From NCBI GenBank assembly GCA_963770645.1, contig CAVYQL010000004.1, forward strand, positions 1,054,001-1,118,000: a DNA stretch of 64,000 bases, in the 5' to 3' direction. Below are positions 7,799 to 16,030 of this stretch, in pieces; within the stretch, counting starts at the first letter, position 1, and each line of letters opens with the position of its first letter. The notes beneath the pieces were generated by a model. It made no database searches and was not told the DNA's origin. It saw only the letters and a list, made by a program, of their open reading frames with translations. The position numbers and the translations under genes were made by a program. This DNA is from Bog-473 sp963770645 (GTDB lineage Bacteria > Actinomycetota > Acidimicrobiia > Acidimicrobiales > RAAP-2).

Positions 7799-8503
7799 TC
7801 ATGACCGGATCACCAGGAAATCGCCACCGGATGCGTCGCCGTCGTCCCCCCACGTGGTGGCGATGCTCGTGGCGAGATCTAGGGACGAGTGCTGGCCCTC
7901 GTGGCCCTCAAGCTGATCGCAGAAGACTGTCTGGTTGTCTCTGACCGTGATAACCCCGCACTTGCCGGGTTGCACGACCACTCGGCCGACAGGTGGGAAT
8001 GTGACTCGAAGCTGGCAAGAGCCCCCGTAGCGATCGAAGAGACGAAGCACGGTGCGTTGGTCACCCGCTGGAGGAGCCTCACCGTCCCTGAGGTCCGTCC
8101 AGGCGCTCATTAGCAGGGGTGCGGATTCCTCAGGCTCGAGTGCGCCGTCGACGATGAGCTGATTACGGCGGGCCAGCGCTGTAAGGAAGGTGGTGGTCCG
8201 GCCGTTCCACCTCAGCTCGCCCCGCGCCGGCGCGTCGGGTCGATTGCCCCCATTCGTGATTATCAGTTCGCACTGCCATGCAATCTTGGGCCCCCCCGCA
8301 GTGTCCACGCGCATCCAGTTGGGCGGGAAATGTGTCCCGAGGACGACGTGGAGTCGGCTGAAGGGTTTGTTCCTTCCAGCCCGCCAGAACTCCTTGACGT
8401 ACTCGCGCGGTCGCTTGAACAGCCAGAGGATCAGCGCCACGATGACGGCAGCCGCGAGTGCCCAAAGGAGGTCGGTCCACCACACGCTGGCGACGCTATC
8501 CAT
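7799..8503 (-). CDS. Membrane-anchored hypothetical protein
   Basis: A 234-residue protein with one strongly hydrophobic helix at residues 10-28 (DLLWALAAAVIVALILWLF), a basic stop-transfer segment, and a soluble domain with beta-rich character. The cytosolic or extracytosolic domain contains WQCELIITNGG and a C-terminal stretch with cysteines CGVITVRDNQ and FCDQLEGHEGQHS. There is no signal-peptidase site, so it should remain anchored. It follows a second membrane protein and a HAD phosphatase on the same strand, but a 180-bp gap may carry its own promoter. No known family is recognised. Confidence 0.55.
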   Translation of the reverse strand: MDSVASVWWTDLLWALAAAVIVALILWLFKRPREYVKEFWRAGRNKPFSRLHVVLGTHFPPNWMRVDTAGGPKIAWQCELIITNGGNRPDAPARGELRWNGRTTTFLTALARRNQLIVDGALEPEESAPLLMSAWTDLRDGEAPPAGDQRTVLRLFDRYGGSCQLRVTFPPVGRVVVQPGKCGVITVRDNQTVFCDQLEGHEGQHSSLDLATSIATTWGDDGDASGGDFLVIRS

Positions 8504-8686
8504 CGAGCGAAGATCGCGCGTCCCGGTGCCTTCCGGTACATTCAGGTCCCCGACTCAATCTGTTTACCTGGGATTTACGTCTATCGTCGGTTCCCGACGA
8601 CCGAGCTGTTACTACCGCAAAGTCCTGAACCATTGGGCTCCGGCTCTTGTTACCTCAAACGCGGGGACGGATCGGCTTTACCCAGT

Positions 8687-9442
8687 TCAAGTCTTGACTG
8701 GTTCCGGACAATCGGGACAACCGTCGGATGTTTGAGAACCGTAGGAGTCCTTCCACACCCGGTAACCGAACAGAAGGGCAATGAGCACAGAATCAACGAT
8801 GTACGTGGACCTTGGGTTGACCACGCTGCTCGTCATCCACACGTACAGGCACAGGAGCGTACAAACAATAAGACCTGCAATGGTCGGGTGAATTCTTCGT
8901 GTATCCGCTGGGGACCAATCCTCCATCAGCGTTGGCCGGTCCGAGAGGCAGTACGCATTACACCACGCCGTTTTGTATTGAGGCTGACTCTTTTGATAAA
9001 GGCTCGCCAGATCCCAAAGTAGGTAGAGAAGGAACGCAATCGCAATCGCGACCGTTTCGGCTCGAAGGTCGACCGGTCGATTAGCCGCGAATGCCGCCAC
9101 GACGAAATACAACATCACCATGCAGATGTCTAGTGAGAACTTCAGAAACTCGACGTTTACGAAGCGAATCCTGAACTTAGGTCGGTTTGTGCTGTTGTGG
9201 TAGCCAACGAAACTACCCAGGATCAGTACCAGCGCGACAGAAAGGTTGACCACATTGGCACTGGGTAGCGAATTGGCCGGCGAAGATGAATCTCGCGCCC
9301 ACGATTGAATGGGCATTAAAACAACAGCAATCGCGAGAGCGAAGAGGATATCGATGAATGAGATCCCAATCGTTACAGGGTCGACCTGAGGCTGCTTCTG
9401 GTTGAGCCGCCGTTCAAGGGTGCCCGTGAGCGTCGGAGGCAT
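8687..9442 (-). CDS. Polytopic membrane protein next to HAD phosphatase
   Basis: A 251-residue protein with about six predicted hydrophobic helices. The first begins GISFIDILFALAIAVVLMPI; later ones include VVNLSVALVLILGSFVGY and IAIAFLLYLLWDLASLY. It ends in a short cysteine-containing tail (CPDCPEP). It begins two bases after the stop of the HAD gene, so the two are co-translated. The coding sequence is visibly AT-richer than the backbone, which supports recent acquisition. An 'FIDILFAL' opening helix is seen in uncharacterised small membrane proteins of genomic islands. I cannot assign an activity. Confidence 0.6.
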   Translation of the reverse strand: MPPTLTGTLERRLNQKQPQVDPVTIGISFIDILFALAIAVVLMPIQSWARDSSSPANSLPSANVVNLSVALVLILGSFVGYHNSTNRPKFRIRFVNVEFLKFSLDICMVMLYFVVAAFAANRPVDLRAETVAIAIAFLLYLLWDLASLYQKSQPQYKTAWCNAYCLSDRPTLMEDWSPADTRRIHPTIAGLIVCTLLCLYVWMTSSVVNPRSTYIVDSVLIALLFGYRVWKDSYGSQTSDGCPDCPEPVKT

Positions 9443-9444
9443 AC

Positions 9445-10167
9445 TCAGCCCGCCAAACTGCTCTGACGATCAATGATGGCTTGAGCTTCGGCGAGATGTG
9501 TGGCGATGAATAGTCTCGGATTGGAAATTTGATCGAAGTCGGAGTGTCTCTCGTGCTCCCAGACGTGTTGATCAATCCAGATCACGTGCATTCCGAGCTC
9601 AAGAGCTGGCTTGACGTCAGATCGAAAGCTGTTCCCGATCGACCAAGACTGATCGGCTTCCGCACCGAGCTCTCTGCACACCTCGAGAAAAGCATCAGAA
9701 TCCTTCTCATCTACGATCCTGACCGCGAGAAAAAACTCGGCGAGCCCGCTGTCCGCAATTCGCTTCTTTTGGATTTCGAGTTCGCCTTTGGTAAGCATCC
9801 CGAGTCGATACGATTTACTCAACGTTGCAAGTAGCTCGCCGGCGCCTGGGTAAACGGGGGCCACTGCTCTAAACACGAAGCTGGCAGCTTCGAAGATTAA
9901 TGCACTGACTTCAGGCTGAGGGTCACGTCCATCTGCTACTGCAAGGGCTTCGTACGCCTCAACGCACGACGTCGGAAACCGGCGAGAAGACAACCCGTAG
10001 ACGGCGACGTTTTGAACATCTAGCTGACGTTGTAACCGCTCGAACTCAATTGGATCTAGGCCTTCCGTTGCAGCTATTTCGGCGGCACGTGCTCTAGAGA
10101 TGTCGTATAGCGGCTCAGTCTCCCAGAGTGTGTCATCGCCATCGAACACGATTGAGGTGGCCGGCAT
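9445..10167 (-). CDS. HAD-superfamily phosphatase-like hydrolase
   Basis: A 240-residue HAD hydrolase. Motif I is VFDGDDTLWE, with the nucleophile and acid aspartates separated by one residue; motif II lies around MLTKGE; motif IV is in SIGNSFRSDVKPA. A helical cap sits between motifs I and II, as in haloacid dehalogenase or phosphoglycolate phosphatase-like enzymes. The substrate cannot be read from sequence. There is no obvious Shine-Dalgarno, but a TACCAT hexamer lies eight bases before the ATG, which would fit a leaderless transcript. It heads a two-gene unit with the membrane protein at 8687-9442 and is AT-rich like that gene. Confidence 0.75.
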   Translation of the reverse strand: MPATSIVFDGDDTLWETEPLYDISRARAAEIAATEGLDPIEFERLQRQLDVQNVAVYGLSSRRFPTSCVEAYEALAVADGRDPQPEVSALIFEAASFVFRAVAPVYPGAGELLATLSKSYRLGMLTKGELEIQKKRIADSGLAEFFLAVRIVDEKDSDAFLEVCRELGAEADQSWSIGNSFRSDVKPALELGMHVIWIDQHVWEHERHSDFDQISNPRLFIATHLAEAQAIIDRQSSLAG

Positions 10168-10215
10168 ATTTCTAATGGTACCTAGAGGTTGTTTGGTGCG
10201 GGCGACTAGGACTGG

Positions 10216-11386
10216 TCACTGCCGATGAGTCAAGGTGCCGGCGTCCTCAAAAATCTTTCCGAGCGTTGTTGCAGCTTCTTGATCGGTTTCTGGGACGAAG
10301 TGTGAATATACGTTGAGAGTTGTGCTTGGATTTCGGTGGCCCAGTCGGCCAGCAACGGTACGCACGTCAACTCCTGCAGCAAGAAGGCGCGTTGCCACAA
10401 AGTGTCGAAGATCATGGAGGCGGATGCCCGTGATGCCTGCTTGCTCACAGATCTTCCGGAAGGCCCGAGACGTCGAGTCTGGGTGCCAGGGCATCGCACC
10501 GTCGATCACATGGCTGAACACGAAGCTCCTCGAGGTCATCGTGGCGCCGGCCGCTCGGGCTCGCTCGGTCGCCCGCGGCATGGTGGACCTCCAAGACGGA
10601 GACGGTCCCGGCGTCGAGCGAGATCCGCCGACTCTGATGTGTCTTGGTCCCCTGTTCGATGAGGTCGCTTCCAACCCTGACGATGCCCCGCTCGATCGAC
10701 ATCCGTCCTCTCCTCGAGGTCGATGTCACTCCAGCGCAAACGTGAGAGCTCACCCCTCCGAGCGCCTGACGATGCCGCCAACATGATGAAGGTGGCGAGC
10801 TCGGGGTCCGACTCCAGTGCCAGTTGAAAGAGCTGCACGACCTGATTGGGATCAGGTGGCTTTAATTCCTCATCGGCACTCGAGGAGGCGAGGCATCGAT
10901 GGCCGGGTTGTGTGTGATCCAGCCCCATCGGACCCCTTGGGTCAATGCCCGTCGAATGATGCCGTGCACGCGACGGATGGTGGCTGGCGAGTACGGCCCA
11001 CGAGAGCGACCGACATCGAGAAGTTGGCGGTAGAAGCGATCGAGGTCTCACCGGGGTCAATTTCCGCAACTGGCACAGACCCGAGTGCCGGGATAATCGG
11101 GTCCTCGATGTACATTCGAGTCGTCTCGACGGTCTTGGGCGAGAAGCTCGGTGCAGCGTGCTCGATCCACTCGTTGCAGAGGGCGGCCACCGTTCCCTTG
11201 GCACCGGATGTGGCAGGACGTCGATCGACATCGGCCACCATGTGCGGCGAGAGCCTTAGAGGCATCGCGTTTGTTCCCTCGAAAGGTTCGCGCCACGTAG
11301 CGCTTCCGACCCGTAGACGGGTCTCGGCCGGCATGAACGCGGAGCTGCCACGAGTCGTTTCCTCGCTGCCGCATGGAGCCTGCCAT
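10216..11386 (-). pseudogene. Tyrosine recombinase/integrase, multiply frameshifted
   Basis: Pieces of a phage-type integrase lie in successive frames. The N-terminal arm-binding region follows the ATG at 11386 (GSMRQRGNDSWQLRVHAGRD). Next comes a SAM-like core-binding domain (KTVETTRMYIED, then LDRFYRQLLDVGRSRGPYSP). The catalytic domain holds the first Arg in SGARRGELSRLRW and the HDLRH, LGHRNPSTTLNVYSH and tyrosine boxes. Frame changes are needed at about 11250, 11045, 10880 and 10650. One is a missing G where RVP should be followed by DEELKPP. The combined length (about 390 codons) is normal for the family. It lies right behind tRNA-Glu, the usual integration site, and would be inactive as sequenced. 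Confidence 0.85.
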
Positions 11387-11520
11387 TGGCGCTCCTCGTC
11401 CGTTCTGTCCTTCTGTGGTGGGTTCATTGTACCCGAATGGATGGACAAAAGGATGGACAACTCGGAGGTACACAAGTGCAGCTGCCTCAATAGAGGTCGT
11501 CTGAACTGGGATTTCTTTGC

Positions 11521-11591
11521 AGCCCCAACGGGATTCGAACCCGTGTCGCCACCTTGAGAGGGTGGTGTCCTAGGCCTCTAGACGATGGGGC
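11521..11591 (-). tRNA. tRNA-Glu (CTC anticodon)
   Basis: The reverse strand folds into a complete cloverleaf. The acceptor GCCCCAT pairs with the 3' TTGGGGC plus a discriminator T. The anticodon stem-loop is CCACC-CTCTCAA-GGTGG, giving anticodon CTC. The T-arm is CGGGTTCGAATCCCG. CCA is not encoded. Its 3' end points towards the integrase relic, so it is the likely attachment site of the island. gltX lies about 1.4 kb away. Confidence 0.95.
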
Positions 11592-11631
11592 CGGGCGGAG
11601 GACTCGGGCATACGCCAAGAGGCCGCCGGTG

Positions 11632-11703
11632 CTCGGGGGGAAGGACTCGAACCCTCAATAACTGGACCAGAACCAGTCGTGTTGCCGATTACACCACCCC
11701 CGA
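11632..11703 (-). tRNA. tRNA-Gln (CTG anticodon)
   Basis: The reverse strand gives acceptor TCGGGGG paired with CCCCCGA and discriminator G. The anticodon loop TTCTGGT in stem ACTGG/CCAGT gives anticodon CTG, and the T-arm is GAGGGTTCGAGTCCTTC. It lies 40 bp upstream of tRNA-Glu on the same strand, so the two are likely one transcript. Confidence 0.95.
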
Positions 11704-11849
11704 ATGGGTGAACATTCAGATTAGCCGAGCGGACCGCGACGGCTGTTCCGCTCGGTGACCTGGGAGGGCGCGTTGAATCGCAGCCACGCCGGTGGAAGGA
11801 TGCGAGGCCCGGGATTTCCCGGGGAAGTGAAGGTTCGGAGGTCGTGGCC

Positions 11850-12347
11850 ATGCAGCGGAGGTGGGCACCCGCAGCGGTTCTCGGCCTCCTCGCGGCCGCG
11901 ACCGGCACCGGCGTCGTGGCGTTCGGGCCGACTGGTGCCGGCGCCGCTTCACTCCCCATCAAGGTGACTCCGAACACAGGCTTGGTCGATGGCCAGAGCG
12001 TCACCATTTCGGGCCGCGGCCTGGTGCGCTCCTACCACGGGACCGCGCAGACCTGGTTCGTCACCCAGTGCACGGGTTCGGTGCAGGGACGGATGAACCC
12101 GAGCACCGATACCCCCCATTGCGACATCGTGAACGCCAAGGCCATCCGAGTCGGTCGCAACGGCACCTTCACTGCCCGCTTCCGGGTCGTCACAGGGATC
12201 ATCGGTGATGGGTACTGCGGGACGGCCGGCCACCTCAGGTGCGTCATCGGGATCGGCACCGCCCAGGGGCTCGGCACGGTCGTCCGCATTACGTTCAAGT
12301 CACCGGCCGCGGCCACCACAACGAGATCCAGCACCACGACCAACTGA
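11850..12347 (+). CDS. Secreted neocarzinostatin-like Ig-fold protein
   Basis: A 165-residue exported protein. It has an N-terminal signal peptide (basic MQRRW, then hydrophobic AAVLGLLAAATGTGVVAFG and an AxA-type site). The mature part is an immunoglobulin-like sandwich with VTPNTGLVDGQSVTISGRGL, followed by cysteines in QCTGS, HCDIV, YCGT and LRCVIGI, as in neocarzinostatin-family and related actinobacterial surface proteins. The C-terminus is a Thr/Ser-rich tail. The ATG at 11850 is preferred because GGAGGT lies seven bases upstream; the GTG at 11844 is too close to it. The mycobacterial-type secreted homologues have no established role. Confidence 0.7.
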   Translation: MQRRWAPAAVLGLLAAATGTGVVAFGPTGAGAASLPIKVTPNTGLVDGQSVTISGRGLVRSYHGTAQTWFVTQCTGSVQGRMNPSTDTPHCDIVNAKAIRVGRNGTFTARFRVVTGIIGDGYCGTAGHLRCVIGIGTAQGLGTVVRITFKSPAAATTTRSSTTTN

Positions 12348-12414
12348 CGCACCGGGCCGCCACCGGGATCCGCCAACCCCGCCGGAAACTACCCCTGCCG
12401 CCAGCACCTCGCCG

Positions 12415-13035
12415 TTAGGCGTCGTGCAGCCACTCGAGGTGGTTGAAGCCGATTATCCGCCCCAACCCGACACCCACCGCCTCCTTCAGGAAATACGGCA
12501 CGGTCGACCAGCCCGAGATCGGCGAGGTCTGGGTCGGCGTGGGCGACGGGGAGAGCGAGAAGCTCGACGCGATGGCCATCGATCGGTCCTCGTGGAACGG
12601 GTCGGTGGTCACGAGCACGACGTGCACGTCGTGGGCCTCGAGGCCACCCATGGCGTCTTGAATGTTCTCGTAGCTGTCGTTGCCTCCGGCCTCGAGGATT
12701 GCCCTCGAAGGGACGCCCTTCTTCTCGAGATACATGGCCCCTGACTCGGACTCCGTGCACTTGTCACCCGGCTCCTTGCCGCCCGTGAGCACGATGAGGT
12801 GCGCGTACCCCTGTCGGTAGAGCGTCAGTGCCTGGTCCAGCCTCGCCTGCAGGTCCAGCGTCGGTGTGCAGTTGTACTGGGCCGCGCCCATGACGAGGAT
12901 GGCCCCCGCCGGTCGCGGGTCGTACTGGCGCGACGTGAGCCACACCTGCACCAGGGTGATCCCGAAATAGAGAACGATCGCCGCGACCACGAGGGCGCTG
13001 AGGCGCAGCGCCCAGCGGAGCGGGGCGAAGAACAT
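12415..13035 (-). CDS. YdcF-family (DUF218) membrane-anchored protein
   Basis: A 206-residue protein. An N-terminal hydrophobic helix (residues 10-30) anchors a DUF218 domain with GAILVMGAAQYN, a segment ending HLIVLTGGKEPGD, GGNDSYENI and HVVLVTTDPFHEDRS. These are the nucleotide-binding-like motifs of YdcF/SanA proteins, which act at the cell envelope (vancomycin sensitivity, lipid-II-related chemistry has been proposed). The ATG overlaps the gltX stop as TGATG, so it is translationally coupled to gltX. The biochemical role is not established. Confidence 0.85.
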   Translation of the reverse strand: MFFAPLRWALRLSALVVAAIVLYFGITLVQVWLTSRQYDPRPAGAILVMGAAQYNCTPTLDLQARLDQALTLYRQGYAHLIVLTGGKEPGDKCTESESGAMYLEKKGVPSRAILEAGGNDSYENIQDAMGGLEAHDVHVVLVTTDPFHEDRSMAIASSFSLSPSPTPTQTSPISGWSTVPYFLKEAVGVGLGRIIGFNHLEWLHDA

Positions 13036-14543
13036 CAAGCAGGTTCGAGGCGGGCGAGCGCGGCGGCGATGCGCCGGCACGTCTCGTCGCGGCCGAGCAC
13101 GGCGAGCGAATCGAACAGCGGCAGACCACGGGTCCGGCCCATCACCGCCACTCGGATGGGAGCCTGCGCCTTGCCCAGTTTGCGTCCGGCCGACTCGGCC
13201 AGCGCCAGCGTCACCTCGTGCAGCGAGGCGGCGTCCCACGGGCACGTCTCGTACGCCGAGAGCGCGTCGGCCAGGATCCGCGGCGCCAGCTCGTCGCCGG
13301 CCACCGCCTTCTGCCAGCTGTCAGGGTCGTCGGGCGCGTCGGGGAGGAAGAGGAAGTCCACCAGCTCGGGCACCTCGCCCAGCACTGTGACGCGCTCCTG
13401 GGTCACCGCGGCGAGGGCGGCGAAGACCGCTGGATCGAAGCGCGCCGGATCCCACGGCGGGGGCTCGGTCGCCGGTGCGCCGGTGTCGGGGTCGCGCCAC
13501 CTGCCCGGGCCCCACTCGCCCGGGACCGGCTCCACCCACGGCCGCGACGCCACCACGAACTCGTCCACCGTCAGCGCGCGGATGTACACGCCGTCGATGT
13601 GCGCCAGCTTCTTGATGTCGAAGAACGCAGGCGAACGCTGCACGTCCTCCAGGCGGAAGCGCTCGAGGAGCACCTCGAGCGGCACGATCTCCTCCTCACC
13701 CGGGCTCCAGCCGAGCAGGGCGAGATAGTTGCGGAACGCCTCGGGCAGGTACCCCTGCTCTCGGTACATCTCGACCGCGACCGGGTCGCGCCGCTTCGAT
13801 AGCTTCTTGCCCGCCTCGTTGACCAGCAGCGGCAGGTGGGCGTACGCGGGCAGGGCCAGGCCGGCACCCTCGGCCGCGTTGAGCGCGTCCCACAACAGGA
13901 TCTGGCGCGGTGTCGTCGGAAGCTGGTCCTCGCCGCGGATCACGTGGCTGATGACCATGGTTCGGTCGTCCACCGCGTTGGCGAGAACGAAGAGCGGCTT
14001 GCCGTTCCCCTTCACGCAGATGAAGTCCTCCAGCGCGCGCAGCGGGAACTCGACCTCGCCCCGCACCAGGTCGTCGACGCGCACCACGCCCTCGTCGGGC
14101 GTGCGGAAACGCAATGCTCGCCCGTCGCCGCGCGGCAGGCCCAGGTCGCGACAGTGCCCGTCGTAGCCGGGGGTCGGGTCGCCCGCCGCGGCCCGGGCCT
14201 TGGTGCGCGCGTCGATCTCCTCGCGGGTGCACCCGCAGGCGTAGAGCGCGCCGCTCGCCCAGAGGGCGTCGATGGCAGCCGCGTGCGTCTCCTCTTGGGC
14301 CGACTGGAAATACGGACCCTCGTCGGGGGTCATGCCGAGCCAGTCGAGCGCGGCGATGATCCCGTCGGTCCATTCCGCGCGGTTGCGCAGCTCGTCGGTG
14401 TCCTCGATCCTGAGGATGAACGTCCCACCGTGCTGGCGCACGAAGAGCCAGTTGAACAGCGCCGCCCGCGCGCTGCCGACGTGGAAGTACCCCGTGGGCG
14501 ACGGGGCGAAGCGCGCCCGGGGCGGTGTCGTGGTCCCACTCAT
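13035..14543 (-). CDS. gltX: Glutamyl-tRNA synthetase
   Basis: A class Ib aminoacyl-tRNA synthetase of 502 residues, a normal length for bacterial GluRS. It charges tRNA-Glu with glutamate in the cytoplasm and may also charge tRNA-Gln before amidation. The HIGH-type motif is PSPTGYFHVGSARAALFNW and the KMSKS-type motif is KKLSKRRDP. The IEDTD and WLGMTPDEGP motifs of the Rossmann core are intact. A zinc-site-like CxC appears in YACGCTREEI. The start MSGTTTPP is chosen over an in-frame ATG five codons upstream because conserved sequence begins right after it. tRNA-Glu and tRNA-Gln lie nearby on the same strand. Confidence 0.97.
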   Translation of the reverse strand: MSGTTTPPRARFAPSPTGYFHVGSARAALFNWLFVRQHGGTFILRIEDTDELRNRAEWTDGIIAALDWLGMTPDEGPYFQSAQEETHAAAIDALWASGALYACGCTREEIDARTKARAAAGDPTPGYDGHCRDLGLPRGDGRALRFRTPDEGVVRVDDLVRGEVEFPLRALEDFICVKGNGKPLFVLANAVDDRTMVISHVIRGEDQLPTTPRQILLWDALNAAEGAGLALPAYAHLPLLVNEAGKKLSKRRDPVAVEMYREQGYLPEAFRNYLALLGWSPGEEEIVPLEVLLERFRLEDVQRSPAFFDIKKLAHIDGVYIRALTVDEFVVASRPWVEPVPGEWGPGRWRDPDTGAPATEPPPWDPARFDPAVFAALAAVTQERVTVLGEVPELVDFLFLPDAPDDPDSWQKAVAGDELAPRILADALSAYETCPWDAASLHEVTLALAESAGRKLGKAQAPIRVAVMGRTRGLPLFDSLAVLGRDETCRRIAAALARLEPA

Positions 14544-14598
14544 GTGCTGGCGGCGCACGTCCCCGGCGCCGGCGGGATTCGGGGTGCGAGGCCTGGCG

Positions 14599-14793
14599 TC
14601 AGTCTTCCTCTATCGAGATGGCGCCGGTCGGGCAGCCGTTCACCGCTTCGCGCAGGCGCTCGCGGAACTCCTCGGGCGGGTGCTCGTTGAGGACGTAGAG
14701 GTACCCGTCGTCCCGCACCTCGAAGACCTCGGGCAAGATGCCCATGCACACCGCGTTGCTGGCACACTCGTCGAAGTCCACGACGACCTTCAC
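14599..14793 (-). CDS. Small [3Fe-4S]/[4Fe-4S] ferredoxin
   Basis: A 64-residue ferredoxin. Cluster ligands are in DECASNAVCMGILPEVFEV and NGCPTGAISIEED, the CxxxxxC...C pattern of the single-cluster ferredoxins that feed electrons to cytochromes P450 and related oxygenases in actinobacteria. It lies a few bases downstream of the two lipid-transfer thiolase genes, on the same strand. No P450 is in the window, so the electron acceptor is unknown. The spacing (14 bp after the upstream stop) supports co-transcription. Confidence 0.9.
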   Translation of the reverse strand: MKVVVDFDECASNAVCMGILPEVFEVRDDGYLYVLNEHPPEEFRERLREAVNGCPTGAISIEED

Positions 14794-14806
14794 TGAGACC
14801 TCCTGG

Positions 14807-16030
14807 TCAGAGCTGACTTGGTTCCGCCGAGCATACCGGCGGGGCCTCGAGGATCAGGGCCGCTCCGCGCTCGACGACCCACATGGCGAAGAACTGTGAC
14901 CCACCGCCGTAGGCCTGCCCGAGCGCGCGTCGGGCGTCGGCCACCTGGTGCTCGCCGGCCAGCCCACGCACCTGCAGCGCGGTTTCGAGGAAGCGCAGCA
15001 TTCCCGACGCGCCGATCGGGTTCGACGACAGCACGCCGCCCGAGCAGTTCCACGGGATGTCGCCGCCCTCGATCATCGACGTCGCCCCCGCCTGGGTCAG
15101 TTTCCAGCCGTCGCCCTCGTCGCAGAAGCCGAGGTTCTCGAGCCACATCGGCTCGTACCAGCTGAAGGGCACGTACACCTCGGCCATGTCGAAGTCCTGG
15201 CGCGGGTTGGTGATGCCGGCCTGGCGGTACAGGTCCGCGGCGCAGTCGCGCCCGGCCTGCGGGTTGACCTGGTCCCGTCCCGCGAACATCGTCGGCTCCG
15301 AGCGCATGGCCATGCCGTGGATCCACGCCGGTGGGCGACCCGTCGAGGCCGTGGCCGCACCCGCCGCCTTCTCCGACCCGATGACCATCGCGGCGGCACC
15401 GTCGGACGACGGGCACGACTCGAGGTAGTGCAGCGGGTCCCACAACATGATCGAGTCCTCGACCGTCTTGAGCGAGATATCGGGCAGGTGCAGGTGCGCG
15501 TACGGGTTCTTCAACGCGTGCAGGCGGTCCTTGACGGCCACCATCATCCCGACGTCGCTCGGCGCTCCGGAGCGGTGCATATAGGCACGGATGATCGGTG
15601 CGAAATAGCCGCCGGCCCCGGCCAGCAGCGGGGCCGAGAAGGGCTGGGGCACCGAGAGCGCCCACATGGCGTCGGAGTCGCTCTGCTTCTCGAAGGCAAC
15701 GGTAAGCACGCGCTCGTGCACCCCAGAGGTCACGAGGTGCGCCGCGACGATGGCGGTCGAGCCGCCCACCGAGCCGGCCGTGTGGACCCGGAACATGGGC
15801 TTGCCGACTGCGCCGAGGGCGGGCGCCAAATACAGCTCGGGCATCATGACGCCCTCGAACATGTCGGGCGCCTTGCCGACGACCACGGCGTCGATGTCCG
15901 CGAAGGTCAGTCCGGCGTCCTCGAGCGCGGCCAGTGCGGCCTCGCGCACCAAGCCGGCGATCGAGACATCCTCCCGCCTGGCTTTGGCCACCGTCTGGCC
16001 GATCCCGATGACCGCGCAGCGCTCCGCCAT
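14807..16030 (-). CDS. Thiolase-like lipid-transfer protein (Ltp4-like)
   Basis: A 407-residue thiolase-superfamily protein of the SCP-x/lipid-transfer group. It begins CAVIGIGQTVAKARREDVSI and has the GSVGGSTAIVAAHLV region in place of the canonical catalytic Cys box, and a C-terminal NPIGASGMLRF glycine-rich segment. In Mycobacterium tuberculosis the pair Rv3522-Rv3523 (ltp4-ltp3) with Rv3521 (DUF35) belongs to the steroid-side-chain regulon. The same gene set is here, in one coupled operon. Such proteins act as thiolases or retro-aldolases on acyl-CoA. The start ATG overlaps the upstream stop (TGATG). Confidence 0.8.
   Translation of the reverse strand: MAERCAVIGIGQTVAKARREDVSIAGLVREAALAALEDAGLTFADIDAVVVGKAPDMFEGVMMPELYLAPALGAVGKPMFRVHTAGSVGGSTAIVAAHLVTSGVHERVLTVAFEKQSDSDAMWALSVPQPFSAPLLAGAGGYFAPIIRAYMHRSGAPSDVGMMVAVKDRLHALKNPYAHLHLPDISLKTVEDSIMLWDPLHYLESCPSSDGAAAMVIGSEKAAGAATASTGRPPAWIHGMAMRSEPTMFAGRDQVNPQAGRDCAADLYRQAGITNPRQDFDMAEVYVPFSWYEPMWLENLGFCDEGDGWKLTQAGATSMIEGGDIPWNCSGGVLSSNPIGASGMLRFLETALQVRGLAGEHQVADARRALGQAYGGGSQFFAMWVVERGAALILEAPPVCSAEPSQL

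Noticed and set aside
1..11000. Second copy of the tRNA-Glu 3' end (att site) inside the window
   Set aside because: By eye I found no repeat of the 18 bases at 11521-11538 left of the integrase; the other end probably lies outside the window.
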